This document shows positions 10,701-18,748 of a stretch of DNA of 64,000 nt, one piece after another. The notes below the pieces were generated by a model, which saw only the letters and a program-made list of their open reading frames with translations, was not told where the DNA came from and did no database searches. Every line of letters starts with the position of its first letter. Within the stretch, counting starts at the first letter, position 1. This DNA comes from Bacteroidales bacterium (GTDB lineage: Bacteria > Bacteroidota > Bacteroidia > Bacteroidales > UBA932). The stretch lies in assembly GCA_017559545.1 (NCBI GenBank), contig JAFYRK010000001.1, forward strand, positions 1 through 64,000, given 5' to 3'. Made by a program: the position numbers and the translations under genes.

Positions 10701-11002
10701 AATCTTGCAGAACCATCCTGCGGGATGATCCACTCCATGAAGCGTCTCTGTTTCTCTGTTTGTCCACCTTTTGCAACATCGTACTCAGCACGAGGGTTGG
10801 TTTGACCTAAATTAAGAAAATCATTAATCTTGACAACAGACCTACCGCCTTCGTTGAATTTTTTAATCGTGTCATCATCGGTATCAACATAAGTAAACTT
10901 ATACTCATCTGTCTGACCTGTTGGACACAATCTCTGTTGAAGGTTGGCAACAGTCTTCAGACCGCAACCTCCCAATCCGATAAAATAAGCTTTTGTTGGC
11001 AT
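7781..11002 (-). CDS. Tubulin/FtsZ-like GTPase of the Tubulin_2 type, very large
   Basis: The N-terminus MPTKAYFIGLGGCG (glycine loop 9-14), then FTYVDTDDD (37-43), matches the first nucleotide-binding loops of the FtsZ/tubulin fold. SCGGTGSSM (162-170) is the tubulin signature, corresponding to GGGTG(S/T)G. FtsZ has about 320-400 residues; this has 1073, with long helical stretches (about 400-640) and a C-terminal half of unknown fold. It resembles the Pfam Tubulin_2-type families. No signal peptide or TM segment is seen, so it should be cytoplasmic. It is second in the operon, with a vWA gene on each side. It is not the cell-division FtsZ. Confidence 0.75.
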   Translation of the reverse strand: MPTKAYFIGLGGCGLKTVANLQQRLCPTGQTDEYKFTYVDTDDDTIKKFNEGGRSVVKINDFLNLGQTNPRAEYDVAKGGQTEKQRRFMEWIIPQDGSARFDLPYQPLYDGARARRMIGRTAVHREYENIKSELEKKISTFAAYDPMNPTGNVPSIWVVASSCGGTGSSMTLDILYMIDRIVVEKYHQSPDLKLVLFMPKQFIDNNKSNDDYPLNAFAYLWEMNAFRLDYQSNITDRFYNFSVGTFESSGKPFPLYKYVIPVDPETSKGAIIPLESLYPVVAELIYYSNMGQAAADMRSKNSNDQNVLDGLTTNENSFCTWTQTLVPYGYRLIKKANDELRQYMSVRAKYEVLKYGILGAGIPEDEREVAKVAFAKDYILKAICSIPKLGVMATDSSLEAEVNAVFDAIRVNPNGLDRARIQYNLTSIDEAEAELKSLESKIFNIIKGSIDKGVEKIILEKGLVYAKELLHLVDDFYLERTVLPELKLMKEDILAKKESKRSECGACSANFKEKQAPAAAKLLTEYRDLASQYQIIHIAINLIENKLTAYPLGYLELLRKGDESRTTGLHKVINMIENEASDAYERLTGLAKSFIESEKEALTIYLPQLHKIAQGQNDSFWTKDSLFERLYHESMITYDKVLDAASQIRVPVRNSEGDNNLRFFISPVCSGATSLLKLAQSEVLNVGTNLQKWIISPIDDQIQVGVNRENTLASDWMKLPLYDSLEIEGMLPSGMDRVAFLNNMAELQKMPVLYPQGAGSTVPRMTRFRFACASKEMAKSLGYEERSSEHDFIEDPSMDDRILIIKMPYGLDFWSYKYFDEIKKFYLDRWEDVKAGHYGCHIHKDFSLLNITPAVDKVQQPRNVRYVQTLFSAVFYQKFLDLLMEHNRPLYDRVWGEFSLDFGTPSEQSSGYDFGFDQTPAQQSTEVFEETASKNLIEVDFQNKTFTFKINKVTLTDNHLHVEADSEKTKTVTALSFVKNFVNDFISTQGKDSAMVSGKHCMEILTTSVESLSYLISTDDDVRKAYSQMCQQVAQAVLATPLFQLAVSWRKRNDEMDKPYFPIFNNIIKGIVR

Positions 11003-11021
11003 AGTTAGTATTATTTGATTT

Positions 11022-12665
11022 TTAAATTATTTCGATCTTATATTGACTTGTTCCTGAAGTGATTTGCATCACTATCTGATCAGGCTTGCTGTTCGAGCAT
11101 ACAAATGCTTCCTCACCCATTGAAATCGTCTGCAGCGAGGTCCTTGGATCATACGGATCCATAACATCCAGGAACGTTCCGCTTTGCAGGGTTACATAAT
11201 ATCCGGTCTTTCCCAACTTGAATACATTGAGAGGATTATACTTCTTCGCGTGGAATGTTATTACCCAATCACTTACTGGTTTTCTATCCTTGTGTGACTG
11301 AATTTCCGCAGGCGCCGTTATATATGAATTCAACTCCCTTACTCTGTTACCTTCCGCATCGCGCCTTGTCACAGACAGCTGCCACTCACGGTCAAGTTTG
11401 ATTCCGAACATTGTATAAAGGATAGAAGCTATGATAACGATAAGGAGCATTCCTGATACAATCCAGACCCAGAGAGGAATGAATGAGTTCCAGACACGTA
11501 ATGTAGGAACAGTCTGACCATCGACTGACTTTACTGTCGGAGACTTGTGACCATCTTTGCAGACATCCTGAAGACGATTGATCTCATCCTCGTATGGAGA
11601 TACATACACAATCTCAAGACCAAGAGGAGAGCCGCCCAACACCTTGTAAGAAGGCATCCATGTTTCCGGCTCAACCACATACTGACCAAATGATGCAGAA
11701 GTCTTGTCTGATGCATCGACGCTCGCCTCATTAGTTCTGAATGCCGGATCGCCATTGGTTGGGACCACTCGGAAACCTGTGACAAGATCGGTTGGATCAC
11801 ATGTGATTACAGCATCAACCTTGGAGCCATTTCCCTTGACCTTGCACTGTACAGACTGGTCGAAAGCATCCATATCCCTCTTGACCATGGAATTGAGCTT
11901 CGCTGCCATCACGTTTGCAATCGTATGATTGAACCACTGTGAGAGAACCGCAGCCGAAGATACAGTCTGATAATCTATTACTCCGAACACCTCATCCAGC
12001 TGTCTCTTTATTATGGCATGCTTCTTAAGATTAGGGTTGTTGAAGTTGAGTTCAAGACCATACTTGCAGGTAGAGAATTGCCTATGTGCAGGCATCTTCG
12101 CCTTCAAAGCTGCCCAATCCTCCTTTCCCGGATTAAATCCATGCTCATTTGTCCAATACTCGAAATCAGTAAACATATAGACAAAGGTAAGGTCATTACC
12201 ACCGATGGTATTGATCGCCTCCATTACGAGCTCAGCCATCTTGTATCCATCCGAGCCATCATTTGGATCGCCGTTCCTGAGGAATTTAAACTGATTTGAA
12301 TAAATCACATTGCGAAGATCATTTCTGACCTGGTCATTAAGAGTGATACATTTGTACATACCACCGACGAAATCAGTATGCGTCTTATTGGCCATACGAA
12401 TCAGCGTCACCTGGTCTCCATCCGGAATAGCAGCAACGAAAGCAAGGAAATTTTCCTTTACTGTGCTCTCATACTGCCACATAGAGCTGGAAATATCTAC
12501 CGCAAAAATATAGTGTGCATGCTGTTCATCCAGCAGAGCACCATACTTCTTCATGAGCATAGGGTAATCGTTGTTCATTGACTCCCTTGCTAAAGTCTGC
12601 GCTTTTGCCGAACAGGCCACCATAAAGGCAAATACGACAAAAGCGATGTTCAATAGTTTTTTCAT
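11022..12665 (-). CDS. Secreted/TM-anchored vWA-domain protein, first gene of the tubulin operon
   Basis: A signal peptide (residues 1-22, ending SAKA-QT) is followed at once by a vWA domain: FAVDISSSM (D57-x-S59-x-S61) and later YMFTDFEYW. A single membrane helix near 399-420 precedes a ~125-residue C-terminal domain. If the signal is cleaved, the vWA domain is periplasmic and the C-terminal part cytoplasmic, the opposite side from where the tubulin homologue would bind only if TM topology differs. A -7 box lies about 37 bp upstream of the start, and the next gene follows after 19 bp. Ligand unknown. Confidence 0.75.
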   Translation of the reverse strand: MKKLLNIAFVVFAFMVACSAKAQTLARESMNNDYPMLMKKYGALLDEQHAHYIFAVDISSSMWQYESTVKENFLAFVAAIPDGDQVTLIRMANKTHTDFVGGMYKCITLNDQVRNDLRNVIYSNQFKFLRNGDPNDGSDGYKMAELVMEAINTIGGNDLTFVYMFTDFEYWTNEHGFNPGKEDWAALKAKMPAHRQFSTCKYGLELNFNNPNLKKHAIIKRQLDEVFGVIDYQTVSSAAVLSQWFNHTIANVMAAKLNSMVKRDMDAFDQSVQCKVKGNGSKVDAVITCDPTDLVTGFRVVPTNGDPAFRTNEASVDASDKTSASFGQYVVEPETWMPSYKVLGGSPLGLEIVYVSPYEDEINRLQDVCKDGHKSPTVKSVDGQTVPTLRVWNSFIPLWVWIVSGMLLIVIIASILYTMFGIKLDREWQLSVTRRDAEGNRVRELNSYITAPAEIQSHKDRKPVSDWVITFHAKKYNPLNVFKLGKTGYYVTLQSGTFLDVMDPYDPRTSLQTISMGEEAFVCSNSKPDQIVMQITSGTSQYKIEII

Positions 12666-12701
12666 ATTATCTCAAGATATCAGTTACAAATAGTCCGACT
12701 T

Positions 12702-12709
12702 CAAATATA
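12702..12709 (-). promoter_or_regulatory. -7 promoter box of the tubulin/vWA operon
   Basis: TATATTTG matches the Bacteroidota -7 consensus TAnnTTTG and sits about 37 bp before the first start codon of the five-gene operon. No clear -33 TTTG is visible at the usual spacing. Confidence 0.5.
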
Positions 12710-12748
12710 CGGATTTTTTTCGTTTCGTGTTATAAATATCGTAAAAAA

Positions 12749-13459
12749 CTACTCCACAACCACGCCATCCTTGACCAGATGCTCGCGAATGCTGCGGCTG
12801 GCCAACTTGCGGAGACTGTTGCAGAACACGACAAACAATACCATGAGGACAAGCGCAAGGAACTCATTAACGACGCCTGCCGCAAAGAGAATGGTATCAA
12901 ATATACCATGAGCAATAATAGGAGCTCCAAGCACCCAGAACTTATTGATTGACGGAGAAAGCGGATCAAAACGGACGAGGGAGTAATAATAACCCATAAG
13001 GATACCGAAGAAGAAGTGACCCGGAACCGAGAATATAGCGCGTGATATTCCGGTAGAAAGCCATTCATCTCCGGCAGAGAACAGGTACAGGATATTCTCC
13101 ACTCCAGCGAAACCGAGTGATACTACAGAAGCATAGACAATACCGTCCATGTGCTCGTCAAAATATTTATTATGTCTCACAAACAGCCAGAACAGCAGGA
13201 ATTTAGCAATCTCTTCCGGAATTGCCGCACCGAAGAATGATACCGCAACGGCACCCCATAGCCCCTGAGGCTCATCTGGATAAAAGCCCATGGCACCAAG
13301 TGGTCCGGAAATCATCAGAGAAACGAAAACCGAGACAACTCCCAGTCCAAATGCCTTAAGGACCTCTTTTACCGGTTCCTTCTGGAAATCATCTTTGCGA
13401 TAGATGTAATAGAGCAACATCGCTACAGGGGCAAGAGCTGCTATAAGAATATAATTCAT
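12749..13459 (-). CDS. PrsW-family intramembrane metalloprotease homologue
   Basis: A 236-aa polytopic membrane protein. PEEIAKFLLFW followed by GFAGVENILYL and a later PIIAHGIFD give the glutamate- and histidine-bearing motifs of PrsW proteases, which cut membrane-anchored regulators (anti-sigma factors in Bacillus). The N-terminus has the usual short helix, then RKDDFQKEP. It lies 21 bp after the aminopeptidase gene in the same direction, and 83 bp before the tubulin operon with a promoter box in between, so any link with that operon is open. Confidence 0.8.
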   Translation of the reverse strand: MNYILIAALAPVAMLLYYIYRKDDFQKEPVKEVLKAFGLGVVSVFVSLMISGPLGAMGFYPDEPQGLWGAVAVSFFGAAIPEEIAKFLLFWLFVRHNKYFDEHMDGIVYASVVSLGFAGVENILYLFSAGDEWLSTGISRAIFSVPGHFFFGILMGYYYSLVRFDPLSPSINKFWVLGAPIIAHGIFDTILFAAGVVNEFLALVLMVLFVVFCNSLRKLASRSIREHLVKDGVVVE

Positions 13460-13480
13460 AGGTTTGATATGTTAATGGAT

Positions 13481-15298
13481 TTAATATTTCAAAGGCAGTG
13501 TTTTATCTCTCAACCAGGCTGCAGTGCGCGGCGGGAGAAGAGGAGCCAGGGTGCGATAAACCCTGTCATTGTAGTCGTTAAGCCACTTGATGGCCTCCGG
13601 ACCAAGGAGATGCGGAAGGACTGCCGAAGTATCAAAATGACATAGGGTAAGTGTTTCAAAATCAAGCCAATCCCCAAATTCCGAAGAACCAGCCTCGCGA
13701 CAAAGGATAATGTTCTCGTGTCTTATGCCATGCATACCTTGCCTATACAGCGCAGGTTCGTTGGAAGTTGCCATGCCCGGAAGAAGCGGCTGAGGATTAT
13801 ACTGAAATCTGATCGACTGCGGGCCTTCGTGGACACAAAGATAGAATCCGATTCCATGTCCGGTGCCGTGGCCGAAGTTCCTCTGGGCGCGCCAGAGCGG
13901 CATGCGCGCAAGCGCATCGAGCTGGTGCCCTGTGGTCCCGCGTGGGAACACTGCCATCGACAGGTCGATCATTCCCTTGAGTACAAGCGTATAGTCTTCC
14001 ATCTCAACCGGGGTACATTCCCCCATTGGGACAGTGCGGGTTATGTCCGTTGTTCCTGTAAGGTATTGTCCGCCTGAGTCTACAAGGTAGAGGCCTTCAG
14101 GACGTATGACCGGCGAGCCTTCTTGAGGCGTCGAATAGTGTGGAAGGGCTCCTGAAGGACCATATGCCGATATGTTCTCGAAACTGTTTCCTCGATATCC
14201 AGGCACCTGGGAGCGGAACCATGTCAGTTTCTCTGAGGCCTCCCATTCAGTGATTTCACGGCCCATGGAAACTTCCTCATCAAGCCAATGAAGGAAGCAC
14301 TCCATTGCAACGCCATCGTCGATGAACGTTTGTCGCATGGACTCTATTTCCGACTCCACCTTGACGGCTTTCTTCAGAATCACCGGCGAAGTTCCGCATG
14401 ACACATGCCCGTATGTTTCTGATATATAGTTGTATACGTTGTAATTCAGCGTTGACGGATCCACGAAGAGTCTTCCACCGTCTGCATCCTCTCCGAAGTC
14501 TGAGAGCCCCATGAACACGTCATCATAATACTTCACCTCAACTCCATCAGCCTTCAATTCCTCATAGCTGTCCGGAGTTTCAGGGTCCGTGAATGCCGCC
14601 GACTTGCGCACAAACCATTTTACCGTTTCGTGTGACACCAGCAGGTATGATATAACAAGAGGATTGTAATCTATATCCGAGCCGCGCACATTCAGCATCC
14701 ATGCGATCTCATCAAGCGACGACAGGAAGACCCTGTCATAACCCTCGACCAGCATCCATCTACGCAGCCACTGAATCTTCTCTATGCGTGGTATTCCGCC
14801 AAAGCAATCAACATCCAACGTTGTGACTGGTGTCACAGGAACGGCCGGACGGCCTTCCCACAGACATTCAAGCAGATCCGGCGCATCTACCACTTCGCCT
14901 TCCTCGCCCAGTGCAGCCTTTATCTCCTGCACGGCGCTCACACTCTGGCAGAGTCCATCCACAGCGACTACCGAAGCATGCTCAAACAGCCAGTCCGGTA
15001 TGCTTACAGAATCAGGTAGACGAGTCTTATGCAGCTCTACGCCAGTGCCTTCAAGCTGTTCTACAGCCTGTATGAAATATCTGGAATCAGTCCAAAGGCC
15101 AGCATGATCAGCAGTCACCACCACGTCTCCTGCCTCACCGGTAAAACCGGTAAGCCATTCTACCTGCTTCCATCTTGGTGCCGGATATTCACTAGAATGT
15201 GGGTCGCTGCCGCTGATTACCACGGCATCCCAACCATTGTCTGACATCATGCTCCTAAGGGCATCGATCCTCTGCGCATAAATATTTTCCATCTGCAT
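13481..15298 (-). CDS. pepP: Xaa-Pro aminopeptidase (M24B, aminopeptidase P, long form)
   Basis: Releases N-terminal residues from Xaa-Pro peptides with a two-metal centre. All five ligands are visible: D407 (VDSGG), D418 (TTDITR), H481 (GHGTGHGIG), E514 (NEPALY) and E528 (HENIIL). Two creatinase-like N-terminal domains precede the pita-bread fold, and a short C-terminal extension follows, as in the ~600-aa form shared with eukaryotic XPNPEP1. No signal peptide, so cytoplasmic. Start could also be at the second Met two codons in. Confidence 0.92.
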   Translation of the reverse strand: MQMENIYAQRIDALRSMMSDNGWDAVVISGSDPHSSEYPAPRWKQVEWLTGFTGEAGDVVVTADHAGLWTDSRYFIQAVEQLEGTGVELHKTRLPDSVSIPDWLFEHASVVAVDGLCQSVSAVQEIKAALGEEGEVVDAPDLLECLWEGRPAVPVTPVTTLDVDCFGGIPRIEKIQWLRRWMLVEGYDRVFLSSLDEIAWMLNVRGSDIDYNPLVISYLLVSHETVKWFVRKSAAFTDPETPDSYEELKADGVEVKYYDDVFMGLSDFGEDADGGRLFVDPSTLNYNVYNYISETYGHVSCGTSPVILKKAVKVESEIESMRQTFIDDGVAMECFLHWLDEEVSMGREITEWEASEKLTWFRSQVPGYRGNSFENISAYGPSGALPHYSTPQEGSPVIRPEGLYLVDSGGQYLTGTTDITRTVPMGECTPVEMEDYTLVLKGMIDLSMAVFPRGTTGHQLDALARMPLWRAQRNFGHGTGHGIGFYLCVHEGPQSIRFQYNPQPLLPGMATSNEPALYRQGMHGIRHENIILCREAGSSEFGDWLDFETLTLCHFDTSAVLPHLLGPEAIKWLNDYNDRVYRTLAPLLPPRTAAWLRDKTLPLKY

Positions 15299-15452
15299 TT
15301 CGTCTTATCTCCACAATATTAGTAATTTTTACTGATATTCACTAATAATCTGAAAACCTATCACACAGACACTTACACAAGCATTCCGCATGAAAAGGAA
15401 GGCAGGGCACCCAAACAATGCACTGACTATCAGATAGTTATGCGAAACACTA

Positions 15453-16595
15453 TTATACCAGCTCGGAGATGATGGCGTCGGATACGAAGAAGCGAGACTC
15501 CGGGATGCGGAGTCGGGAGCCGGAAGGGATGAGGTCACCGGCAGAGATGGCGCGCATGAGCGCATCGTCCGGGCAATGGGCGCGGAGGAAGTCCGCATCA
15601 ACGCCGGCACACGTACGAAGGCCAAGCATCACCCGCTCAAGGACAACCTGTTCGTCAGTCAGGTCCTCGAAACCGCGGACAGCTGAAAAATCACTGTCGG
15701 CTGCAGCCTTTACATAGGAGTCCAACGATGGATTATTCCAGAAGCGCCTGCCATCCAGGAATCCATGAGCACCAGGACCAAGACCGAGATACTGACTATG
15801 GTCCCAATAAGCGCTGTTGTGTTGGGCACGATGGCCCGGAAGGGCAAAATTAGAGATTTCATAATGTTCATACCCTGCCGTACGAAGTTCTGAACACAGA
15901 ATATCATACTGACGGGCACACAGCTCATCAGAAGCTTCAGTCCACGCTCCCCTATCCACCAGCGAAGCCAAGGCACTGCCAGGCTCCACCGATAGCTGAT
16001 ATGATGAAATGTGAGCCGGAAGCTTGTCGGATGGAGATATCTCAAGAGCACTGCGAAGTGTAGCGCGCCACTGCTCATCAGACAGTTGCGACAGCCCGAA
16101 AATCAGATCGACGCTGATATCCGGCACTCCCGTCCTCTCCAATATTGCATAGGCCTCACGGGCAGCTGCGGAGTCATGTCTGCGGTTCATCCAGCGCAGA
16201 ATATCATCATCAAAGGACTGCACACCCATGCTGATTCTGTTAACTCCAAGACGCAACAGTCCCTCAACATAGGTCTCTCCTTTTTCAACAATATCATCAG
16301 GATTGACCTCAACTGTGAATTCGTCATACGGACCGCCGAAACCATGTTCACGCAAAGCCCCTGCAATCTGTTCAATAACAGAAAGGGGCAGCACCGATGG
16401 GGTGCCGCCTCCTATGTACAGCGTGTTCACGTCGCCGGTTGATACTCCGGCATATGAAGCGATTTCTGCAGAAAGCGCGGAAGCGAAGCGATCAAAGCGC
16501 AACTGTTCGTCCTTGCAGCACCTGGAAGCAATCTCGGAATAGAAATCGCAATAGGTGCAGAAGCTTCTGCAGAAAGGTATGTGGATATAGATCAC
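15453..16595 (-). CDS. hemW: HemW-like radical SAM protein (coproporphyrinogen oxidase-like)
   Basis: The N-terminal CRSFCTYC (Cys9, Cys13, Cys16) is the CxxxCxxC 4Fe-4S site of radical SAM enzymes, followed by YIGGGTPSVL and NPDD typical of the HemN/HemW branch. HemW members act in heme insertion or trafficking; true HemN has an extra N-terminal extension with a different Cys pattern, not present here. Length (380 aa) fits HemW. Its start is only 3 bp past the stop of the coiled-coil gene, so the two are co-transcribed. Confidence 0.9.
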   Translation of the reverse strand: MIYIHIPFCRSFCTYCDFYSEIASRCCKDEQLRFDRFASALSAEIASYAGVSTGDVNTLYIGGGTPSVLPLSVIEQIAGALREHGFGGPYDEFTVEVNPDDIVEKGETYVEGLLRLGVNRISMGVQSFDDDILRWMNRRHDSAAAREAYAILERTGVPDISVDLIFGLSQLSDEQWRATLRSALEISPSDKLPAHISSYQLSVEPGSALASLVDRGAWTEASDELCARQYDILCSELRTAGYEHYEISNFALPGHRAQHNSAYWDHSQYLGLGPGAHGFLDGRRFWNNPSLDSYVKAAADSDFSAVRGFEDLTDEQVVLERVMLGLRTCAGVDADFLRAHCPDDALMRAISAGDLIPSGSRLRIPESRFFVSDAIISELV

Positions 16596-16598
16596 TGA

Positions 16599-17462
16599 CT
16601 AGCGAAGGATGAGTTCTGTTGTACCCAGAAGCGAAGCTGCGGTATAAGCCTCGATGGTATAAACTCCCTTTGTATAGGCTGCAATACCATTGAGATAGAT
16701 ACCCATCTCAACCTCTGATCCCTGGTAGTCCACCTCACGCGAAGCCGAGCACACCATTGGCTCGCCGTTGTACTGGAATGTCTTCTGAACATCGTTCACG
16801 AGGAGGATTCCATCAGGATCCTTGACTCTGACATATACAGTAACCGGTCCTCTGGCAGCGAGGTCATTCTCGCCAAGGCTAAGGGTTGTAAGCAGATATG
16901 TAACCCTGCTGCTTCTGTCAGTAACCTTATCCGAAGCATTGTAAGCTTCTGTCTTGAGATTGTATGCCTTAAGCACCGCACCGGTAGCTACACGTCCGCT
17001 GAGATCCTCAACCTCTTTTGACAGTTCCTCGTTTCTCTTCTTGCTCTCTGCTGCCTGACGGCGTGCCTCCGCAGCATCTGCTGTAAGCTTCTTGTTGAGT
17101 TTGTTGAGCGAATCAATCTGCACAACATATGATCTCATGATGCTTCTGAGAGTACCGAGTTCCTTCTCATACTGACGGATCTTGCTGCGGTTTGTAGCCT
17201 CTGTTTTCTGCAGTTTCTCGATAAGCAGCTGCACCTCGATGCGTGATGAGTCCAGCTGAAGGTTTATGTCATCATACTCTGACGACAGAGTCTCATAATC
17301 GTTCTGAAGAGCAACCATCTGGGCAGTAAGCTCTTCCTTCTCAAAAGTAAGCTCATTTACCAGTGTTGACTTCTGATACCAGATGTATGCCAGGACACCT
17401 GCAAGCACTACGACTGCGGCGATAAGCGCATACATGATCTTTTTTAATGTCTGATCTCCCAT
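16599..17462 (-). CDS. Single-TM coiled-coil protein, function unknown
   Basis: One membrane helix (about residues 8-29) is followed by a long coiled coil (about 35-165, heptad-rich Leu/Glu/Lys) and a C-terminal beta-rich domain with YVRVKDPDGILL. I chose the Met that begins MGDQTLKK because GGAG lies just before it; an earlier in-frame Met ten codons upstream overlaps the -7 box and is unlikely. I recognise it only as a conserved Bacteroidales hypothetical. Transcribed with hemW. It may be an envelope protein with its C-terminus in the periplasm. Confidence 0.65.
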   Translation of the reverse strand: MGDQTLKKIMYALIAAVVVLAGVLAYIWYQKSTLVNELTFEKEELTAQMVALQNDYETLSSEYDDINLQLDSSRIEVQLLIEKLQKTEATNRSKIRQYEKELGTLRSIMRSYVVQIDSLNKLNKKLTADAAEARRQAAESKKRNEELSKEVEDLSGRVATGAVLKAYNLKTEAYNASDKVTDRSSRVTYLLTTLSLGENDLAARGPVTVYVRVKDPDGILLVNDVQKTFQYNGEPMVCSASREVDYQGSEVEMGIYLNGIAAYTKGVYTIEAYTAASLLGTTELILR

Positions 17463-17480
17463 TTTTCTCCAATTTGTCCG

Positions 17481-17488
17481 CAAAGATA
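17481..17488 (-). promoter_or_regulatory. -7 promoter box for the coiled-coil/hemW transcription unit
   Basis: TATCTTTG followed by C is a perfect TAnnTTTG box about 19 bp before the chosen start. No TTTG at the right -33 spacing was found. Confidence 0.55.
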
Positions 17489-17525
17489 GCAAAATATCCT
17501 ATTTTTCTTAACTTTGTCAAAGTCA

Positions 17526-17565
17526 GCGAGCAGATTGCCACGTCGCAAGCTCCTCGCAATGACGT
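17526..17565. repeat. REP-like palindromic element
   Basis: GATTGCCACGTCGCAAGC followed by TCCTCGCAATGACG contains ATTGC...GCAAT arms. From memory this motif (attgc-cacgtcgc-tcctcgcaat) recurs as an extragenic palindrome in many bacterial genomes. It lies between divergent genes. Only one copy is seen here, so its repeat status is not shown by the window itself. Confidence 0.4.
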
Positions 17566-17588
17566 ATGGATAACAATAACAGAACCAA

Positions 17589-18074
17589 ATGAACAGCAAC
17601 ATGAAATATTTTATCAGAGCAGTCAAATACTTCTTTTACTTCGCATTCCTGACAACAGCCATAGTACTTGTACTTGTAGCCACAGGCCTTGCCAGCGGAG
17701 ACATCAACGAACTATTCGAGGGAGGATACAATGCTCTGTGGAAAATGGCTGTCTTCTTCGCCGTGGTGGGCTCAGTTTATCCAAAGCTGGGCTTCATATC
17801 CAGAAAGATGTATGTCCAGAAGGATAAGGAGCAGATAAGGGATGCAGCCGTAGAGTATATGAGCGCGCGTATGTATGACTTCGAAAGCGAAACTCCCGAA
17901 AGCATAACTTTCCGCTACAGAGGAACCCTCGGCAGACTTACAAGAATGCATGAGGACAGAATAGTCCTTACACGCACAGAAGATGGTTACATCATGGAAG
18001 GCCTTAGAAAGGACGTGATGAGATTGGCGACAGGATTGGAATATCGCCTTAACCCTCAGAGTCATGTTGAATAA
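17589..18074 (+). CDS. Small two-TM membrane protein, function unknown
   Basis: 161 residues. Two hydrophobic helices (about 14-34 and 48-66) precede a basic/acidic C-terminal domain containing ESITFRYRG and RIVLTRTEDGY, which looks like a small beta domain on the cytoplasmic side. The start may instead be the Met five codons in (MKYF). The stop codon lies in a GTCATGTT-gaat-AACATGAC hairpin that could help end transcription. No family recognised. Confidence 0.65.
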   Translation: MNSNMKYFIRAVKYFFYFAFLTTAIVLVLVATGLASGDINELFEGGYNALWKMAVFFAVVGSVYPKLGFISRKMYVQKDKEQIRDAAVEYMSARMYDFESETPESITFRYRGTLGRLTRMHEDRIVLTRTEDGYIMEGLRKDVMRLATGLEYRLNPQSHVE

Positions 18075-18156
18075 CATGACGACCGTCCCGGGCAGGGCCG
18101 AAATACCGCACCGGGGTGATATGCGCAAGCATATCGGGGGTTAGACACATCAAGGA

Positions 18157-18747
18157 TCAAGCGTTGAGCATCTTCGCAGCCTCATCAAGAGCCTGGTAGA
18201 AGTCCTCACCGAAATATCTCTCTATAGGTTCGCGTAAAAACTGATATACGCGGACCTTATCTTTCTTGCCCTTTGCAAAAGCATCCTGACATATGTGCCA
18301 ACGGTGCAGATTAAGGGCCCTCGTGCCATTACTGAGCTGGGTTATGCGGATAGGATAGAGCCAGCAGGAGATTGGTTTGCGGAAGTCTCCCTTGCCCTGG
18401 AACCAGCAACGTTCCATCGAGCAGAAGCAGTTTCCGTTCTCATCGAAGAGAGTGTACGCGCACTCCTCGCTGCCTGGCACGAGCGGAGTCACCATGTCTC
18501 CGTCCATGTCGATTTCATAGAATCCCTTGGCCGCAACAGCCGCACGACCTTCCTCAGTCATGATCGGCGAGAATATATGGTAGTTCTTCTCAATGGCCTC
18601 GGCCTCGCACTCCTCCATCGGAGCACCGCTGTCGCCGATCACGCAGCAACAGCCCTTGCACTTCTCATAGTCGCATGCGAAATATTCTGTAAGAACCTCC
18701 TCTGATACGAGGCAATCGTCGATCTGGATGATTGTTCCGTGATACAT
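18157..18747 (-). CDS. DUF3109 family Cys-rich protein
   Basis: CDYEKCKGCCC near residues 25-35, CAYTL, CFCSMERCW and a final HICQDA make a Cys pattern like that of the YkgJ/DUF3109 family, probably binding iron-sulfur or zinc. Length (196 aa) is normal for Bacteroidota members. Function is not known. It starts 1 bp from the stop of the M16-like gene and is likely co-transcribed with it. Confidence 0.8.
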   Translation of the reverse strand: MYHGTIIQIDDCLVSEEVLTEYFACDYEKCKGCCCVIGDSGAPMEECEAEAIEKNYHIFSPIMTEEGRAAVAAKGFYEIDMDGDMVTPLVPGSEECAYTLFDENGNCFCSMERCWFQGKGDFRKPISCWLYPIRITQLSNGTRALNLHRWHICQDAFAKGKKDKVRVYQFLREPIERYFGEDFYQALDEAAKMLNA

Positions 18748-18748
18748 A

